Assembly (NCBI GenBank): GCA_900547385.1 | Contig: URGQ01000002.1 | Location: 62,001 to 126,000, forward strand | DNA: 64,000 bases | Source of the DNA: an uncultured Oscillospiraceae bacterium | Lineage (GTDB): Bacteria; Bacillota; Clostridia; Oscillospirales; Ruminococcaceae | Direction of reading: 5' to 3' | Program-made: the position numbers and the translations under genes | Notes under the pieces: model-generated | Told to the model about the DNA's origin: nothing | The model's input: only the letters and a program-made list of their open reading frames with translations | Database searches by the model: none | Part shown: positions 1-6,663 of the stretch, piece by piece | Numbering within the stretch: the first letter of the stretch is position 1 | Layout of the letters: each line of letters begins with the position of its first letter

Positions 1-129
1 CAGGATGGAAAGATCATCACCGCGAACGGCGCCGGCAATGCCATGACCTTTGCGCTGTACCTGCTGGCGGCCCTGCAGGGCGAGGAAAAAGCGCTGGAAG
101 TGGGCCGTTCCATCCAGGTGAAGCTGTAA
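1..129 (+). CDS. DJ-1/PfpI family protein, C-terminal end (partial)
   Basis: Only the last 42 codons are present; the gene begins before the window. The reading frame is open from base 1 to the TAA at 127-129. The visible part contains ITANGAGNAMTFALYLL, which matches the strand-helix after the catalytic region of DJ-1/YajL/PfpI proteins, where a G-x-x-x-A-x-x-F-A pattern is conserved. The family includes deglycase-like and chaperone-like proteins; which one this is cannot be told from the tail. The next gene starts 18 bases downstream on the same strand, so co-transcription is plausible. Confidence 0.6.
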   Translation, partial: QDGKIITANGAGNAMTFALYLLAALQGEEKALEVGRSIQVKL

Positions 130-147
130 ACAGGAGAAAATAACACG

Positions 148-1377
148 ATGATAGACAAGAAACCGGAAGTCCTGGCGCCGGCGGGCGACCAGGAACGACT
201 GGAAGCGGCACTGCGCTTTGGGGCGGACGCGGTATATCTGGGCGGCAAGCTCTTTAACATGCGCGCGGGGACCAGGAGCTTTACCCAGGAGGAGCTGGCC
301 GAGGCGGTGAAGCTGACCCACCAAATGGGCAAGCGCCTTTACCTGACCTGCAACACCCTGCTGAACAATGAGGAGGCCGACCTGTTGCCCCGGTACCTGG
401 CCGAGGTGCATGAGATGGGCGTGGACGCTGCCATTGTGAGCGATATAGGGGTGCTGATGGCCGCCCACCGGGCTGTGCCGGAGCTGGAGCTGCATATCTC
501 CACCCAGGCCGGCGTTACCAACCGGCTCACCGCAACCGAGCTGTTCCGTTTGGGCGCCCGGCGGGTGGTGCTGGCAAGGGAGCTGCCGCTGACCGAAATA
601 GAGGAACTGTGCCGCCGCATCCCGCGGGAGCTGGAGGTGGAGGTCTTTGTGCATGGGGCCATGTGCATGAGTGTTTCCGGACGGTGTTTGCTTTCGCAGT
701 ACCTGACCGGGCGGGACGCCAACCGGGGCGCCTGCACCCAGCCCTGCCGCTGGAAGTACGCCCTGATGGAGGAAAAGCGCCCCGGGCAGTACTACCCGGT
801 GGAGGAGGACGGCCATTACAGCTATATCCTAAACGCCAAGGACCTGTGCCTCATCGAGTACCTGGATAAGCTGGCGAAAGCGGGGGTTCATTCCTTCAAG
901 ATCGAGGGACGGGCGAAATCGGCCTACTATACGGCGGTGACCGCCGGGGCCTACCGGGCCGCCACCGACCTGATGTGGCGGGATCCGGAGCATTACCGCT
1001 GCCCGGACTGGCTGCGGGAGGAAGTGACCAAGGTGAGCCACCGGGACTATACCACCGGGTTCCTGTTTGGACCGCCGGAGGCCGGACAATGCTATGAAAC
1101 GGGCGGGTATATCCGCCGGTGGGAGGTAGCCGGGGTAGTGACCGGCTACGATGCCGAAAACCGGCGCCTGCTGTGCGTGCAGAGGAATAAATTCGCGGTG
1201 GGGCAGCCGCTGGAGCTGGTGCTGCCACTGCAGGGAGTAAGGACCTTTACCCCGGAAAAGCTGTATGACGCCGAGGGCCAGCCGGTGGACTGTGTGCCCC
1301 ATGCCGCGGCGCCCTTTATGATGGACTACCCGGAGCCGCTGCCGGAGGGCACCCTGCTGCGGATGGCGGTGGAATAA
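148..1377 (+). CDS. U32 family peptidase-like protein (RlhA/TrhP type)
   Basis: 409 aa, preceded by AGGAGAAA. It opens with PEVLAPAGDQERLEAALRFGADAVYLGG, the typical TIM-barrel start of U32 proteins (here cited by its first residues PEVLAPAGD). The U32 signature is visible near residues 168-186: E-V-F-V-H-G, then M-C-M-S-V-S-G-R-C-L-L-S. A second Cys-rich stretch, RGACTQPCRWKY, follows. Members of this family act in hydroxylation of 23S rRNA (RlhA) or tRNA (TrhP) and often carry an iron-sulfur cluster; older annotations call them collagenase-like proteases. The length is near the TrhP/YegQ short form. The RNA-modification role is inferred from the family, not shown here. Confidence 0.85.
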   Translation: MIDKKPEVLAPAGDQERLEAALRFGADAVYLGGKLFNMRAGTRSFTQEELAEAVKLTHQMGKRLYLTCNTLLNNEEADLLPRYLAEVHEMGVDAAIVSDIGVLMAAHRAVPELELHISTQAGVTNRLTATELFRLGARRVVLARELPLTEIEELCRRIPRELEVEVFVHGAMCMSVSGRCLLSQYLTGRDANRGACTQPCRWKYALMEEKRPGQYYPVEEDGHYSYILNAKDLCLIEYLDKLAKAGVHSFKIEGRAKSAYYTAVTAGAYRAATDLMWRDPEHYRCPDWLREEVTKVSHRDYTTGFLFGPPEAGQCYETGGYIRRWEVAGVVTGYDAENRRLLCVQRNKFAVGQPLELVLPLQGVRTFTPEKLYDAEGQPVDCVPHAAAPFMMDYPEPLPEGTLLRMAVE

Positions 1378-1398
1378 CAGCCCGAAGGAGGAAACGAA

Positions 1399-2337
1399 AT
1401 GCCGATGTGGAAGCTGACGCCTGCCTGTAAGGACTACCTGTGGGGCGGCGAGAAGCTGCGGGAAAAATATCATATCGAAAGCGACTGTGAGCCGCTGGCG
1501 GAGGCCTGGGTGCTTTCCTGCCACCCGGACGGCATGAGCCGCCTGGCTGAGGGCGAAATGAAGGGCCTGACGCTGCCGGAGGCCGCCCTGAAATATCCGG
1601 GGAACTTCTTTGGGACGCGGTGCGCGGAATTTGAGGAGTTCCCGATGCTGGTGAAGATCATCGACGCGAAGAGGGATCTTTCGGTGCAGGTGCACCCGGA
1701 TGACGAATACGCCAGGCGGGAGGAACACCAAAGCGGCAAGGCGGAGATGTGGATGGTGCTGGAGGCGGAACCGGGCGCGTCGCTGTATTATGGCTTTGCC
1801 CGGGCGGTGAGCCGGGACGAAATAGAGAAAAGCTTGGCCGAAAATACCCTGATCGACCTGCTGCGGCGGGTGCCAGTGCAGCCGGGGGATGTTTTTTACA
1901 TTCCGCCGGGGACGGTGCACGCCATTGGGGCGGGGATGGTGATCGCGGAGATCCAGCAGAGCTCCAATGTGACCTACCGGCTGTATGACTATGGCCGCTT
2001 GGGGGCGGACGGCAAGCCGAGGCCCCTGCATGTGGAGCGATCGCTGGCGGTGCTGAAGCCCGGTCCGGTGGAACAGGACTGGGACTTTGGCGGGCACCTG
2101 GGACAGCATAAAAACTTTACGGTGGATCTTTTGCAGAACGAAGCCGCGGGCTGCTGCGATGGGGAGAGCTTTGCCGGGCTGCTGGTGACGGCCGGAGAGG
2201 GAGAGCTGCTGTGCGGCGGCGAGACTAGGCCGGTACGGGCCGGGGAATGTGTGTTCCTGCCGGCGGACGCCGGAGAATGGCGGCTGCGGGGCCTGGTGAC
2301 GGCGCTGCTTTGTTATTTGGGCGAAAGCATTGCATGA
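1399..2337 (+). CDS. manA: Mannose-6-phosphate isomerase, class I
   Basis: 312 aa, with AAGGAGGA at 1385-1392 placing the start. It interconverts mannose-6-phosphate and fructose-6-phosphate using zinc. Metal-site motifs are visible: SVQVHPDDEYA (His), KAEMWMVLEA (Glu) and IPPGTVHAIG (His), followed by EIQQSSNVTYRLYDYGR, typical of the Firmicutes short type I enzyme. Length fits the roughly 315-aa Bacillus-type ManA. It follows the U32 gene by 21 bases and may share its transcript. A separate promoter for the next gene lies across its 3' end. Confidence 0.93.
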   Translation: MPMWKLTPACKDYLWGGEKLREKYHIESDCEPLAEAWVLSCHPDGMSRLAEGEMKGLTLPEAALKYPGNFFGTRCAEFEEFPMLVKIIDAKRDLSVQVHPDDEYARREEHQSGKAEMWMVLEAEPGASLYYGFARAVSRDEIEKSLAENTLIDLLRRVPVQPGDVFYIPPGTVHAIGAGMVIAEIQQSSNVTYRLYDYGRLGADGKPRPLHVERSLAVLKPGPVEQDWDFGGHLGQHKNFTVDLLQNEAAGCCDGESFAGLLVTAGEGELLCGGETRPVRAGECVFLPADAGEWRLRGLVTALLCYLGESIA

Positions 2338-2358
2338 GGAAAAAGACGGTGCTATAAT
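2330..2358 (+). promoter_or_regulatory. Predicted sigma-A promoter
   Basis: TTGCAT at 2330-2335, a 17-base spacer and TATAAT at 2353-2358, ending inside the manA 3' end. It would drive the CofE-like gene, with a leader of about 60 bases. Confidence 0.55.
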
Positions 2359-2426
2359 AATGCGCATAAAAAGCGGGTCTGCCGCACCCAAAAGCAGCGG
2401 ACGCAAAAAGAGAGGAAGGGGAGCAG

Positions 2427-3119
2427 ATGGTAGTTAATCCTGGAAAAAATGAGATGATAGAGGTGGAGGGAAAGCAGTACCGCCGCCTGTGCATTAAGAC
2501 TCATGTCATCACCGATGCGGACAACATTACCGATGTAGTGATGAGATACGCCGCCCCTGAAATGCAGGAGGGCGATACCCTGTTTATCACCGAAAAGGCG
2601 GTGGCCTGCACCCAAAAGCGGGCAATCCCCATGAAGGAGATCAAGCCCCGGCCACTGGCGAAGTTCCTGTGTAAATTTGTGCTGAAAACGCCCTATGGCA
2701 TCGGGCTGGGCATCCCGGAGACGATGGAGATGGCCATAAGAGAATGCGGGACTTTCCGCATCCTGGTGGCGGCTGCCGTTTCCGCGGTGGGTAAGCTGTT
2801 TGGCATCCGCGGGTGGTTCTACAAGGTGGCAGGGGAAAAGGCGCGTTCCATTGACGGGCCGTGTGACTGCACACTGCCGCCCTACAACGAGTATGTGGTG
2901 CTGGGCCCGGCGGACCCCGATAAGGTGGCGGCGGAAATTTACGCCGTGCTGGGCAAGCCTGTTTTGATTACCGATATCAACGACATCGGCGGTGTCATTA
3001 TGGGCGCGGCGCCCCTTTCCACCGACCGTGGATTGATGGCGGCGATCCTGCGGGACAACCCCCTGGGGCAGAGCCACGAGCAGACCCCGATGGGGATCAT
3101 CCGGCCGGTGGCGGAATAA
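2427..3119 (+). CDS. Coenzyme F420-0:L-glutamate ligase-like protein
   Basis: 230 aa, SD GGAAGGGGAG upstream. The protein contains DTLFITEKAVACTQKRAIP and later VLITDINDIGGVIMGAAP, patterns of the CofE (F420-0 gamma-glutamyl ligase) fold, where the NDIGG-like loop contributes to metal/nucleotide binding. Many Clostridia carry this type of protein although they lack a recognised F420 pathway, so its substrate is uncertain; amide or peptide bond ligation on another acceptor is possible. No F420 biosynthesis partner is in the window. It stands alone behind its own promoter and is followed by a 269-base intergenic region with a strong folded repeat. Confidence 0.7.
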   Translation: MVVNPGKNEMIEVEGKQYRRLCIKTHVITDADNITDVVMRYAAPEMQEGDTLFITEKAVACTQKRAIPMKEIKPRPLAKFLCKFVLKTPYGIGLGIPETMEMAIRECGTFRILVAAAVSAVGKLFGIRGWFYKVAGEKARSIDGPCDCTLPPYNEYVVLGPADPDKVAAEIYAVLGKPVLITDINDIGGVIMGAAPLSTDRGLMAAILRDNPLGQSHEQTPMGIIRPVAE

Positions 3120-3187
3120 ACCCGAATAGCAGGCGGCGGGGCGGTATGCCTTGCCGCCTTTTGGCAGGGAAGCGCGGGGGGGAGAGG

Positions 3188-3272
3188 CGGCCCGCAGGGC
3201 GCTCCGGCGCAGCCGGAGCCAGCGGCCGAAGGCCGCTGAAACCGCCCAGAGGGCGGTTTGCCCTGCGGGCCG
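3188..3272 (+). repeat. Perfect four-way (cloverleaf) nested inverted repeat
   Basis: An outer 13-bp stem (3188-3200 with 3260-3272, containing GGCCCGCAGGGC) encloses three perfect hairpins laid end to end without a spare base: GCTCCGGC/GCCGGAGC (3201-3219), CAGCGGCC/GGCCGCTG (3220-3238) and AAACCGCCC/GGGCGGTTT (3239-3259), each with a 3-base loop. It lies between the CofE-like gene and the dxr promoter. No open frame spans it. It may be a transcription or RNA-stability element or a non-autonomous repeat. Confidence 0.8.
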
Positions 3273-3323
3273 TAAGCCTGCGGTCTGTGAAAACCCGCAA
3301 AGGAGCAAAATGCGGGCCTGCGG

Positions 3324-3353
3324 TTGATAAAGGGCATGGGCCTATGGTATAAT
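3324..3353 (+). promoter_or_regulatory. Predicted promoter of the MEP cluster
   Basis: TTGATA at 3324-3329, an 18-base spacer, TATAAT at 3348-3353, 35 bases before the dxr start codon. This is the only clear sigma-A promoter seen before the five MEP genes. Confidence 0.65.
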
Positions 3354-3388
3354 TAAAAATCAAGCAAAAGCCAAAGGGAGGAAACCAG

Positions 3389-4528
3389 ATGAAAGAGCTT
3401 GCCATTTTTGGCAGTACCGGTTCCATAGGGTGCAGCACCTTGAATGTGGTGCGGCGGGAGCGGGATCGATTTGCGGTTTCCATCCTTACGGCAGGACATA
3501 ATTTGCAGCGGCTTACCGAGCAGATACGGGAATTTACCCCCCGGCATGTGTATATCCTGGAAAAACATGACGCCGAAGCGCTGCGGGAGCAGTTCCCCGG
3601 ACTGGATATCTACTGGGGCAAGGATGGGATGGAGGCGATCAGCCGGCTCACGGACTTTGATATTGGGGTTTCGGCCCTGGTAGGAGTGGCGGGACTTCGC
3701 CCCACCTGGAATATGATCCAAAACGGGAAAACGGTGGCGCTGGCCAATAAGGAGGTGCTGGTGGCGGGCGGCCGCCTGGTAATGGAAGCGGCCAAAGAAT
3801 GCCGCGCCACCCTGCTGACGGTGGACAGTGAGCACAGTGCCATCATGCAGTGCCTGCGGGGAGAAAAACACGCAGAGATCGAGCGAATATTGCTGACAGC
3901 TTCCGGCGGGCCGTTTTTTGAGAAGGAAATTACCGATGATATCACCCCGGAGGAGGCACTGCGGCACCCCACTTGGAAGATGGGACCCAAGATCACGATA
4001 GACAGCGCCACCATGATGAACAAGGGCTTTGAGGTCATCGAGGCCCGGTGGCTCTTTAATGTGCCGGTAGAAAAGGTGCAGGTGGTCATTCACCGGCAGA
4101 GCATCGTTCACTCGATGGTGGAATTCCGGGACGGCAGTATTATGGCGAATATTGCCCCGCCGGATATGGAGATTCCCATTGCGTATGCGCTCTCCTATCC
4201 GGAACGGATGCCCGTGCCGCACCGGCTGGATATCTTTGCGATGAAGGCGCTGGAGTTCCAAAAGCCGGATGATGAGAAGTTCCCCTGCCTGCGGCTGGCC
4301 ATAGAGGCGGCCAAGAGTGGACACAGTGCCCAGGTGGTCTTGAATGCGGCGAACGAGGTGCTGGTGGCACGGTTTCTGGCGGGTGAGCTGCGGTTTACCG
4401 ATATCCCGCGCGGGGTGGAGGAGATGCTGCGGCAGCATACCCCCTGCGAGCCGGGCAGCATAGACGAGGTGCTGGCGCTGGACGAGGAGATCCGTCACAG
4501 GACGGAGGAATGGATGAAAACGAGGTGA
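3389..4528 (+). CDS. dxr: 1-deoxy-D-xylulose 5-phosphate reductoisomerase
   Basis: 379 aa; AAAGGGAGGA precedes the ATG. It converts DXP to MEP with NADPH, the first committed step of the MEP isoprenoid route. GSTGSIG near residue 8 binds NADPH; ALANKEVLV, TVDSEHSA (metal-binding Asp and Glu) and TIDSATMMNKGFEVIEA (second metal/substrate loop) are intact. Length is in the usual 380-400 range. It is the first gene of a run dxr-ispF-ispE-ispD-dxs, with only 8 bases to the next start. In many Firmicutes dxr instead sits with rseP and ispG, so this arrangement is different. Confidence 0.97.
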   Translation: MKELAIFGSTGSIGCSTLNVVRRERDRFAVSILTAGHNLQRLTEQIREFTPRHVYILEKHDAEALREQFPGLDIYWGKDGMEAISRLTDFDIGVSALVGVAGLRPTWNMIQNGKTVALANKEVLVAGGRLVMEAAKECRATLLTVDSEHSAIMQCLRGEKHAEIERILLTASGGPFFEKEITDDITPEEALRHPTWKMGPKITIDSATMMNKGFEVIEARWLFNVPVEKVQVVIHRQSIVHSMVEFRDGSIMANIAPPDMEIPIAYALSYPERMPVPHRLDIFAMKALEFQKPDDEKFPCLRLAIEAAKSGHSAQVVLNAANEVLVARFLAGELRFTDIPRGVEEMLRQHTPCEPGSIDEVLALDEEIRHRTEEWMKTR

Positions 4529-4536
4529 AAAGCCAT

Positions 4537-5016
4537 ATGAAGGCAGCGATCGGGCAGGACAGCCACCGCTTTGAGGAAACGCCTGGCAAACCGCTGATTT
4601 TGGGCGGTGTGGTGTTCCCCAGAGAGGTGGGACTGCTGGCCAACAGCGACGGTGATGTGGTGCTGCATGCCATCACCAATGCCGTTTCCGGCATTGCCGG
4701 GCGGAATATACTGGGCCGGGTGGCCGATGAGATGTGCCAAAGCGGCATCACCGATTCAGCGGAATACCTGCGGGAAGCCCTGAAATCACTGGAGGGGAGA
4801 ATCGTCCACCTCAGTGTTTCGATGGAGTGCCTGCGGCCGAAAATCAGCCCGATGATCCCCGCAATGCGGGAAAAGATTGCTGAATTGTTGGGGGTGGAGT
4901 CCGCGGCTATCGGCATTACCGCCACCACCGGCGAGGGACTGACCGACTGTGGAAAAGGGCTGGGCATTTCGGTGCTGTGCATCCTGACAGTGGAGGACGG
5001 ACCATGCGAAAGGTGA
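4537..5016 (+). CDS. ispF: 2-C-methyl-D-erythritol 2,4-cyclodiphosphate synthase (divergent)
   Basis: 159 aa from ATG 4537, which has GAGGTG at proper spacing; an in-frame ATG at 4510 lacks SD spacing and would overlap dxr. IspF cyclises CDP-ME 2-phosphate and releases CMP. Zinc ligands are kept as D8, H10 and H44 (IGQDSHRF, VVLHA). Several normally conserved positions differ: the HSDGDV histidine is Asn (NSDGDV, residue 36), the TDA aspartate is Asn 48, the GDIG segment reads GRNILG, and the TTTEKLG loop reads TTGEGLT. The protein is thus a divergent member, but its place in an otherwise complete cluster argues that it works in the pathway. Confidence 0.85.
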   Translation: MKAAIGQDSHRFEETPGKPLILGGVVFPREVGLLANSDGDVVLHAITNAVSGIAGRNILGRVADEMCQSGITDSAEYLREALKSLEGRIVHLSVSMECLRPKISPMIPAMREKIAELLGVESAAIGITATTGEGLTDCGKGLGISVLCILTVEDGPCER

Positions 5017-5858
5017 TGGAAGCGGCCTATGCCAAGGTGAACCTGACCCTGGCGGTGACCGGACGGCGGGCGGATGGCTACCACACCATCGAATCGCTGT
5101 TCCAAAGCGTGAGCCTGTGTGATAAGCTGACGCTGGAACAGCGGGAGCGCGGCTTTTGGCTGAATGAAACGGCTGGGATCCCTGCGGAGGAGAATATCAT
5201 CGCCCGGGCGGACCGGTTGCTGCGGCGGGAGTTCCCGAACCTTGGCGGGGTTGCCGTGATGCTGGAAAAGAATATCCCCACTCAGGCGGGACTGGGCGGC
5301 GGCAGCACCGACGCGGCGGCCTACCTGCGCGGGATGGACCGGCTGTACGGGCTGGGCCTGGGCCGTGAAGGGCTGCGGGCGCTGGCGGCGGAGTTGGGTG
5401 CCGATGTGCCGTTCTGCATTGATGGCGGGGCGGCGGCAGCGGCCGGGATCGGGGAGAGGCTGACCCCGGTGGAAAGCCATTTGCCGCTGTGGCTGGTGAT
5501 CACTAAGCCGAAGGCGGGGTGCTCCACCCCGGCCATGTACCGGCGGATCGACGAGATGGGAGAGAGCCTGCGGCAGCGCTTTACCACCCAAGAGGCGGCA
5601 AAGGCGCTGGAAAAGGGCGACCTGGCGGGGCTGTGCGGCAGCCTTTACAATGTATTTGAGGAAGTGACGGCCCTGCCGGAGCTGAATGAGATCCGGCAGG
5701 AGCTGCGGCAAAGCGGAGCGCTGGCGGCGATGATGACCGGCAGCGGCAGCGCGGTATTTGGAATATTCCCGGAGGAAGATGCAGCCAAAGTGGCGGCGGA
5801 GAAAATGGCCGAAAGCCGCTGGGCGATCTGCTGCCGGGGGATAAACGGACCCGGATAA
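5004..5858 (+). CDS. ispE: 4-(cytidine 5'-diphospho)-2-C-methyl-D-erythritol kinase
   Basis: 284 aa from ATG 5004 (SD GGAGGA at 4992-4997), overlapping the ispF end by 13 bases, which suggests translational coupling. This GHMP kinase phosphorylates CDP-ME at the 2-hydroxyl. AYAKVNLTLAV at the N-terminus, the ATP loop GLGGGSTDAA (about residue 92) and the C-terminal GSGSAVFG motif are all present. Length is normal for IspE. It is followed by a 115-base gap filled by a GC-rich folded repeat before ispD. Confidence 0.95.
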   Translation: MRKVMEAAYAKVNLTLAVTGRRADGYHTIESLFQSVSLCDKLTLEQRERGFWLNETAGIPAEENIIARADRLLRREFPNLGGVAVMLEKNIPTQAGLGGGSTDAAAYLRGMDRLYGLGLGREGLRALAAELGADVPFCIDGGAAAAAGIGERLTPVESHLPLWLVITKPKAGCSTPAMYRRIDEMGESLRQRFTTQEAAKALEKGDLAGLCGSLYNVFEEVTALPELNEIRQELRQSGALAAMMTGSGSAVFGIFPEEDAAKVAAEKMAESRWAICCRGINGPG

Positions 5859-5868
5859 GCGGAAAGCA

Positions 5869-5954
5869 GCGGCGGTCGCCCGCAGCGAGCGAGGGCCGGA
5901 CGGCCTGTGGAACACAGGCGGCCGGCCCGAGACAAAGCGGAGGGCGACCGCCGC
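5869..5954 (+). repeat. GC-rich nested inverted repeat between ispE and ispD
   Basis: Outer stem of 13 bp: GCGGCGGTCGCCC at 5869-5881 pairs perfectly with 5942-5954. Inside, GGGCCGG (5893-5899) pairs with CCGGCCC (5922-5928), and GCCTGTG (5903-5909) pairs with CACAGGC (5913-5919) around a GAA loop. It follows the ispE stop by 10 bases. No T-run follows, so it is not a usual terminator; it may set mRNA stability or relative expression inside the operon. Confidence 0.7.
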
Positions 5955-5973
5955 AAGAAGGGAGAGCGGAGCG

Positions 5974-6663
5974 ATGGTGAGCGGCATCATACTGGCGGGG
6001 GGAAGCAGCACCCGCTACGGCACCGGTGAAAACAAGACGCTAGTGGAACTGCTGGGCTGGCCGGTGCTGGAATACAGCCTGCGGGTATTCCTGGCTGCAG
6101 ATGTGGTGGATGAAGTGGTGCTGGCGGCCAAAGCCGGTGAGGAAGCGGCCCTGCGAAAGCTGGCGGAGGGTCTTTGCCTGCAAAAGCCGGTGACGGTAGT
6201 GACCGGTGGGGCAGACCGGGCAGCTTCGGTGGAAAATGCGCTGGCGGCAGCCCGGGGAGAGCGGGTGCTCATCCACGATGGGGCGCGGCCGCTGGTGACC
6301 GAGCAGATGCTGGAGGACTGCCTGGCGGCGCTGGAGGAAGCGGACGGGGCAACCATTGCTACCCCAAGCCGGGATACTGTAAAGCTAGCGGATGGGGAGG
6401 GCTTTGTGGCAGCGACAACCGACCGCAGCCGGACATGGCTTGTTCAGACGCCGCAGGCATTTTACCGGGAGGAACTGCTGGCGCTGCACCGGGCGTTGGG
6501 CGATGGGCCAGAAAGAGGACAGATCACGGATGACTGCATGCTGTTGGAGCGCGCCGGCCGACGGGTAAAGCTGGTGCCGGGCAGCTGCAGGAATTTGAAG
6601 ATCACGACGCCGGAGGATAGGGAACTGGCGGAATTTTACCTAAAAAAGGAACCGAATGAATGA
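5974..6663 (+). CDS. ispD: 2-C-methyl-D-erythritol 4-phosphate cytidylyltransferase
   Basis: 229 aa; AAGGGAGAG upstream. It transfers CMP to MEP. The nucleotide loop is IILAGGSSTRYG (usual form LAAGxGxRMG), followed by ENKTLVELLG in place of the PKQFL segment; IHDGARPLV, VQTPQAF and ITDDCML are typical IspD motifs. Its stop codon overlaps the dxs start (ATGA). The substrate loop departs slightly from the consensus, as seen in other clostridial copies, but the fold motifs leave little doubt. Confidence 0.93.
   Translation: MVSGIILAGGSSTRYGTGENKTLVELLGWPVLEYSLRVFLAADVVDEVVLAAKAGEEAALRKLAEGLCLQKPVTVVTGGADRAASVENALAAARGERVLIHDGARPLVTEQMLEDCLAALEEADGATIATPSRDTVKLADGEGFVAATTDRSRTWLVQTPQAFYREELLALHRALGDGPERGQITDDCMLLERAGRRVKLVPGSCRNLKITTPEDRELAEFYLKKEPNE

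Noticed and set aside
829..2406. A long open frame on the minus strand across the U32 and manA genes
   Set aside because: It is a shadow of two well-supported plus-strand genes in GC-rich DNA, with low-complexity His/Arg/Gln-rich composition and no ribosome binding site.
4395..6011. A 538-aa minus-strand open frame across the MEP genes
   Set aside because: It lies opposite ispF, ispE and ispD, which have clear motifs. It reads as mirrored codon bias rather than as a protein.
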